Origin: Blastocystis hominis
Lineage: Eukaryota > Sar > Bigyra > Opalinata > Blastocystidae
NCBI RefSeq assembly: GCF_000151665.1
Contig: NW_013171828.1
Location: 222,817-286,816 of the forward strand
Length of the DNA: 64,000 nt
Direction: 5' to 3'
This document shows positions 61,060 through 64,000 of the stretch, in pieces. The notes beneath the pieces were generated by a model, which saw nothing but the letters and a program-made list of their open reading frames with translations, was not told the origin of the DNA and did not search any database. The position numbers were made by a program, and so were the translations under genes. Every line of letters starts with the position of its first letter. Position 1 is the first letter of the stretch.

Positions 61060-61067
61060 TGTTTGTT
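61060..61067 (+). terminator. TGTTTGTT polyadenylation motif of the membrane protein gene
   Basis: Exact motif 9 nt after the TAG; cleavage 5 nt upstream falls about 5 nt after the stop. Confidence 0.65.
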
Positions 61068-61269
61068 TCAAACCCACAGGATGGACCTTTCCGATGATGG
61101 AATAAGTTTCGCAGCATCCGATTTTGGATTAATGATTGAATGAGAGATCGGCCATTCAAATGAGAGAAGCATGATAATAGTGCGCACCAGTTAAGTTCCG
61201 CGGATTTCGTGCATTCCTAGCGCCTATTGAAGATTCGAATCACACTTACCAGAAAACATTAATAAATAG

Positions 61270-62910
61270 ATGGCTGCTTTAACGGAGTATACCTGGATTC
61301 CTTGGTGCTGTGCAGTTGTTGCATTCTTCTGTGCCTTCGGAATTGGTAGGCTCTGACTTCCCTACGTTTGATGTGTAGGAGCTAACGATGTCGCTAATGC
61401 ATTCGCTACTTCGGTTGGTTCGGGTGCACTCTCTCTAAAGGCGGCTATTATTATTGCTGCAGTGATGGAGTTTAGTGGAGCTTTTCTCCTTGGAGGAAAT
61501 GTGGCTACCACCATCATGAGGGGTATTACAAATCCTGATTTGTTCGTTGACACTCCTGAAGTGTTGATGTTGGGAATGTTTGTAGTTGTTTTGTGTGTTG
61601 CTGCCTGGTTGATTTTGGCTACCGTGTATGGTCTGCCCGTGTCTACAACACACTCCTGCATTGGAGGACTTGTCGGAATGGCGGTGGTTGCGAAGGGATG
61701 GAAGGCCGTGTACTGGGGCAAGGTGGGACAGGTTGCGCTCTCCTGGATCATCACCCCGGTCATCTCCAGTCTTCTCTCCTCTTTTGTTTTTTGGCTGGTT
61801 CGCAAGTACGTCCTCCGCTCGAAGGAGCCGCTTCGTCGCGGGTTCCAAGTGTACCCGTCGATCATCGGTCTCACGATCGGTATCAACCTCTTCCTCGTTC
61901 TCTACACGAGCGAGTCTCTGGACATCCCTCTGGCCTGGTACTACATCCTGCTCATCTGCGTGGCGGTGGCGGTGGTGATCGGTCTCTTCGTGAACTTCGC
62001 GATCCTCCCTCGCCAGAAGCGCGCCATCGAGCGCGAGCAGAACCGCAAGGAGCTCGAGCTGCACGAGAAGGACATCGTTGTGGACGTGGACGTGGTGAAG
62101 AAGACCGTGGAGGTGCCGGTGACCATCGAGACGGTCCCCGAAGTCCCCAACGAGTCGCACGCCGCGGCGGAGTCGACGCCGGTCACCGCGCCGAGCGCGA
62201 CCACGCCGGAGCCTGCAAAAGAAGCGGCGAGCGAGGCTGCGAGCGACGTGGAGAAGGAGCCTGTGAAGGAGGGAGCGAAGGAGCACGGGAAGGAAAGCAA
62301 GTTCGAGCACCTGATGGAGAAGCAGAACATCCACGCGGAGCTGGAGGACGAGAAGTCGAAGGTGTACCAGCTGCACAAGAACGCGGAGGTCTTCGACGAG
62401 CGCACGGAGAAGCTCTTCACCTACCTGCAGATCATCACGGCCATCTTCAACTCCTTCGCGCACGGCGCGAACGACGTGGCGAACGCGATCGGCCCCTTCG
62501 CGGCGTGCATCTCCATCTACGAGACCGGCGTCGCCTCGCCCAAAGCCACGCCCGAGACTTGGTGCCTCGTCCTCGGAGGAGCCGGCATCGTCGTCGGACT
62601 GGCCTGTCTGGGATACAAGGTCATGGCCGCCATTGGAGTCAATATGGTGAAGGTCACGCCGTCCAGAGGATTCTCCATCGAGATCGCCTCATCGCTGGTG
62701 GTGCTGTTTGGGTCTGCGCTGGGACTGCCGCTGTCGACCACGCATTGTAAGGTGGGATCCACGGTCGGAGTGGGACTCGTGGAAGGAAAGAGCGGAGTTA
62801 ATTGGTCGCTGTTGTATGGAGTGTTCGCGGGATGGATCTTCACACTGTTTATTTGTGCAGTGTCCACGGGGCTGATTTACGCGTTTGCATTGTTCTCTCC
62901 AAAGCTGTAG
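61270..62910 (+). CDS. PiT-family inorganic phosphate transporter (SLC20-like)
   Basis: Sodium- or proton-coupled phosphate symporter of the plasma membrane (family). One 33-nt intron at about 61348-61380 sits inside the first signature, giving FGIGANDVANAFATSVGSGA after splicing. The second PiT signature is FAHGANDVANAIGPFAA (about 62455-62505), and PVSTTHSCIGG and PLSTTHCKVGSTVGVGL are the matching loop motifs. About ten hydrophobic segments flank a long hydrophilic, Glu/Lys/Ala-rich central loop (about 62010-62400), as in PiT proteins. TAG 62908-62910. Downstream only an imperfect motif (TGTGTTTGAG at about 62944) is seen. The 3' two thirds are more GC-rich than the start. Confidence 0.92.
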
Positions 62911-63074
62911 TTTTATGATAAAAAATAAATAGTAACGATTTTTGTGTTTGAGACTATTAAACTGGTGCGGCCAATCAGAGCGCGCGAAGGTCTGATGAAT
63001 CTAAAAAGTCGTGCTTAGCAATCGCAAGTCGATTCTTTGTTCATCGTAACCTTGTTCTTAACTGATTGAATTAA

Positions 63075-64000
63075 ATGGCTTTTGGTAACTACGTTGCTGT
63101 ATCTGTTGGCTGGCTTTCTCTGATCCCGCCTATTCTTGCTATGGTACTCGCGCTCATTACGAAAGAGGTGGTTTCATCTCTTTTACTCGGTTGTATTTCC
63201 GCCTGCATCATCTATTCTGTTGCTGTCCTTATGGGTAAAGCTCCGGGCCTGGAAAAGGCAAATCCAGTAGATGTCCTATTTATCACCATGGGTACCAAAA
63301 TTGGAGAAAACATTTATATCTGTTTATTCCTACTCTTTATGGGTGGGCTGATCACTCTGCTGACCGTATCTGGCGGATCGAAGGCGTATGGTCGATTGGC
63401 TCACAAGTATATCCATGGAAAGCGCCCCGCACTGATTTCGACGGTGGTCCTGGGCGTTCTCATGTTTCTAGATGACTATTTTAATGCGATCACTACAGGT
63501 ACTGTCATGCGCACGGTGGCGGAAGTCAACAACGTTTCGAAACCGAAACTTGCCTATCTGGTCCACACGATCGCCACCAACATGTGTATCACCATCCCTC
63601 TCACCTCGTGGGCTGCTGCCATTGTGGCTCAGATCAATGACTCGGGTGTGGAGAACGGCCTCGTGGTGTTTCTCAACACAGTGCCCTACAATATCTACAG
63701 TATCCTTTCGTTTTTGATGATCCTCATCACGATCATTTTCGATTTTGACTATGGCAAAATGAAATTCTATGAAGACAACGCGAAGTTGGGGCTCAGTGCC
63801 ACCGACGGATCCATTGACAAATCCTCCATCGTTCAAACCAACGAACAAACCGACAAGGGCTCCGTCTGGGACCTGCTGGCGCCCATTCTCGCGCTGGTTC
63901 TCCTCTCTCTCTACTTCATGTTCTATCTTGGCGGCTTTTTCAACGGCGGAATCTCCGTCACCGACGCGCTGCACGAAACCTCCGCTCCCAACGCGCTGCT
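63075..64000 (+). CDS. NhaC-type Na+/H+ antiporter, partial (runs off the window)
   Basis: Intron-free frame from ATG 63075. Hydrophobic segments WLSLIPPILAMVLALITKEV, SSLLLGCISACIIYSV, LFLLFMGGLITLLTVSGG, then LISTVVLGVLMFLDDYFNAI and the TTGTVMRTVAE..LAYLVHTIATNMCITIPLTSWAA block, which is characteristic of NhaC and related ion transporters. About 310 residues are present; the last part (..VTDALHETSAPNALL) is still open at the end of the window. The family is mainly bacterial, so transfer into the protist is possible, but neighbouring genes and base composition show no contrast. Confidence 0.85.
   Translation, partial: MAFGNYVAVSVGWLSLIPPILAMVLALITKEVVSSLLLGCISACIIYSVAVLMGKAPGLEKANPVDVLFITMGTKIGENIYICLFLLFMGGLITLLTVSGGSKAYGRLAHKYIHGKRPALISTVVLGVLMFLDDYFNAITTGTVMRTVAEVNNVSKPKLAYLVHTIATNMCITIPLTSWAAAIVAQINDSGVENGLVVFLNTVPYNIYSILSFLMILITIIFDFDYGKMKFYEDNAKLGLSATDGSIDKSSIVQTNEQTDKGSVWDLLAPILALVLLSLYFMFYLGGFFNGGISVTDALHETSAPNAL

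Noticed and set aside
63075-64000. Bacterial contamination because of the intronless NhaC gene
   Set aside because: It follows directly on an intron-containing PiT gene on the same strand with similar spacing, so it belongs to the same genome; lateral origin of the family remains open.

Overview
The window reads as nuclear DNA of a very compact protist genome, and the gene structure points strongly to Blastocystis or a close relative (anaerobic gut stramenopile). Three signs support this. (1) Nearly every gene is cut by GT..AG introns of about 28-37 nt. (2) Genes lie tens of bases apart on both strands. (3) The motif TGTTTGTT stands just downstream of most genes, and two neighbouring genes (Hippo-type kinase, metal-dependent hydrolase) lack a well placed encoded stop but have a T in first codon position exactly 5 nt before this motif. 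This is the arrangement known from Blastocystis, where polyadenylation completes the stop codon. The species call is inference; splicing and polyadenylation sites were read by eye.

Layout. 0.4-10.6 kb: unique genes: STE20/Hippo kinase with SARAH-like tail, UPF0173 hydrolase, membrane-anchored GH13 protein (minus), an unrecognised beta-rich protein (minus) and a decayed TAF1-like relic that stops where a repeat block begins. 10.6-22.3 kb: repeat block with two intact MORN-like/leucine-rich-repeat (LRR) genes, a deleted copy of a virus-like structural gene and a GC-rich fibronectin-III gene. 23.5-35.3 kb: dense unique genes, all plus: IPK1 inositol phosphate kinase, two proteins of unknown role, a treble-clef zinc-ribbon protein, a cyclin, a SAP/F-box/kinase-like fusion, and tRNA-dihydrouridine synthase 3. 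35.5-57.4 kb: second repeat block, largely an inverted copy of the first, plus a 2.4-kb unit with 240-bp inverted ends, a Polinton-like relic (protein-primed DNA polymerase B, retroviral-type integrase, structural gene fragments), 5 kb of AT-rich microsatellite DNA, and an uninterrupted 400-codon virus-like structural gene. 58.5-64 kb: unique genes: katanin p60 (minus), a multi-pass membrane protein, a PiT phosphate transporter and a partial NhaC-type Na+/H+ antiporter (plus).

The two repeat blocks are the unusual part. They are inverted relative to each other and enclose about 25 kb of unique genes, so recombination between them could flip that block. Within them a common LRR 3' half, built of exons with one phase-1 intron per repeat, is joined to two different N-terminal halves. 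This indicates that new surface- or scaffold-type proteins are being assembled by recombination, next to remains of an integrated DNA virus. The unique genes are ordinary housekeeping and signalling genes and do not form an operon.
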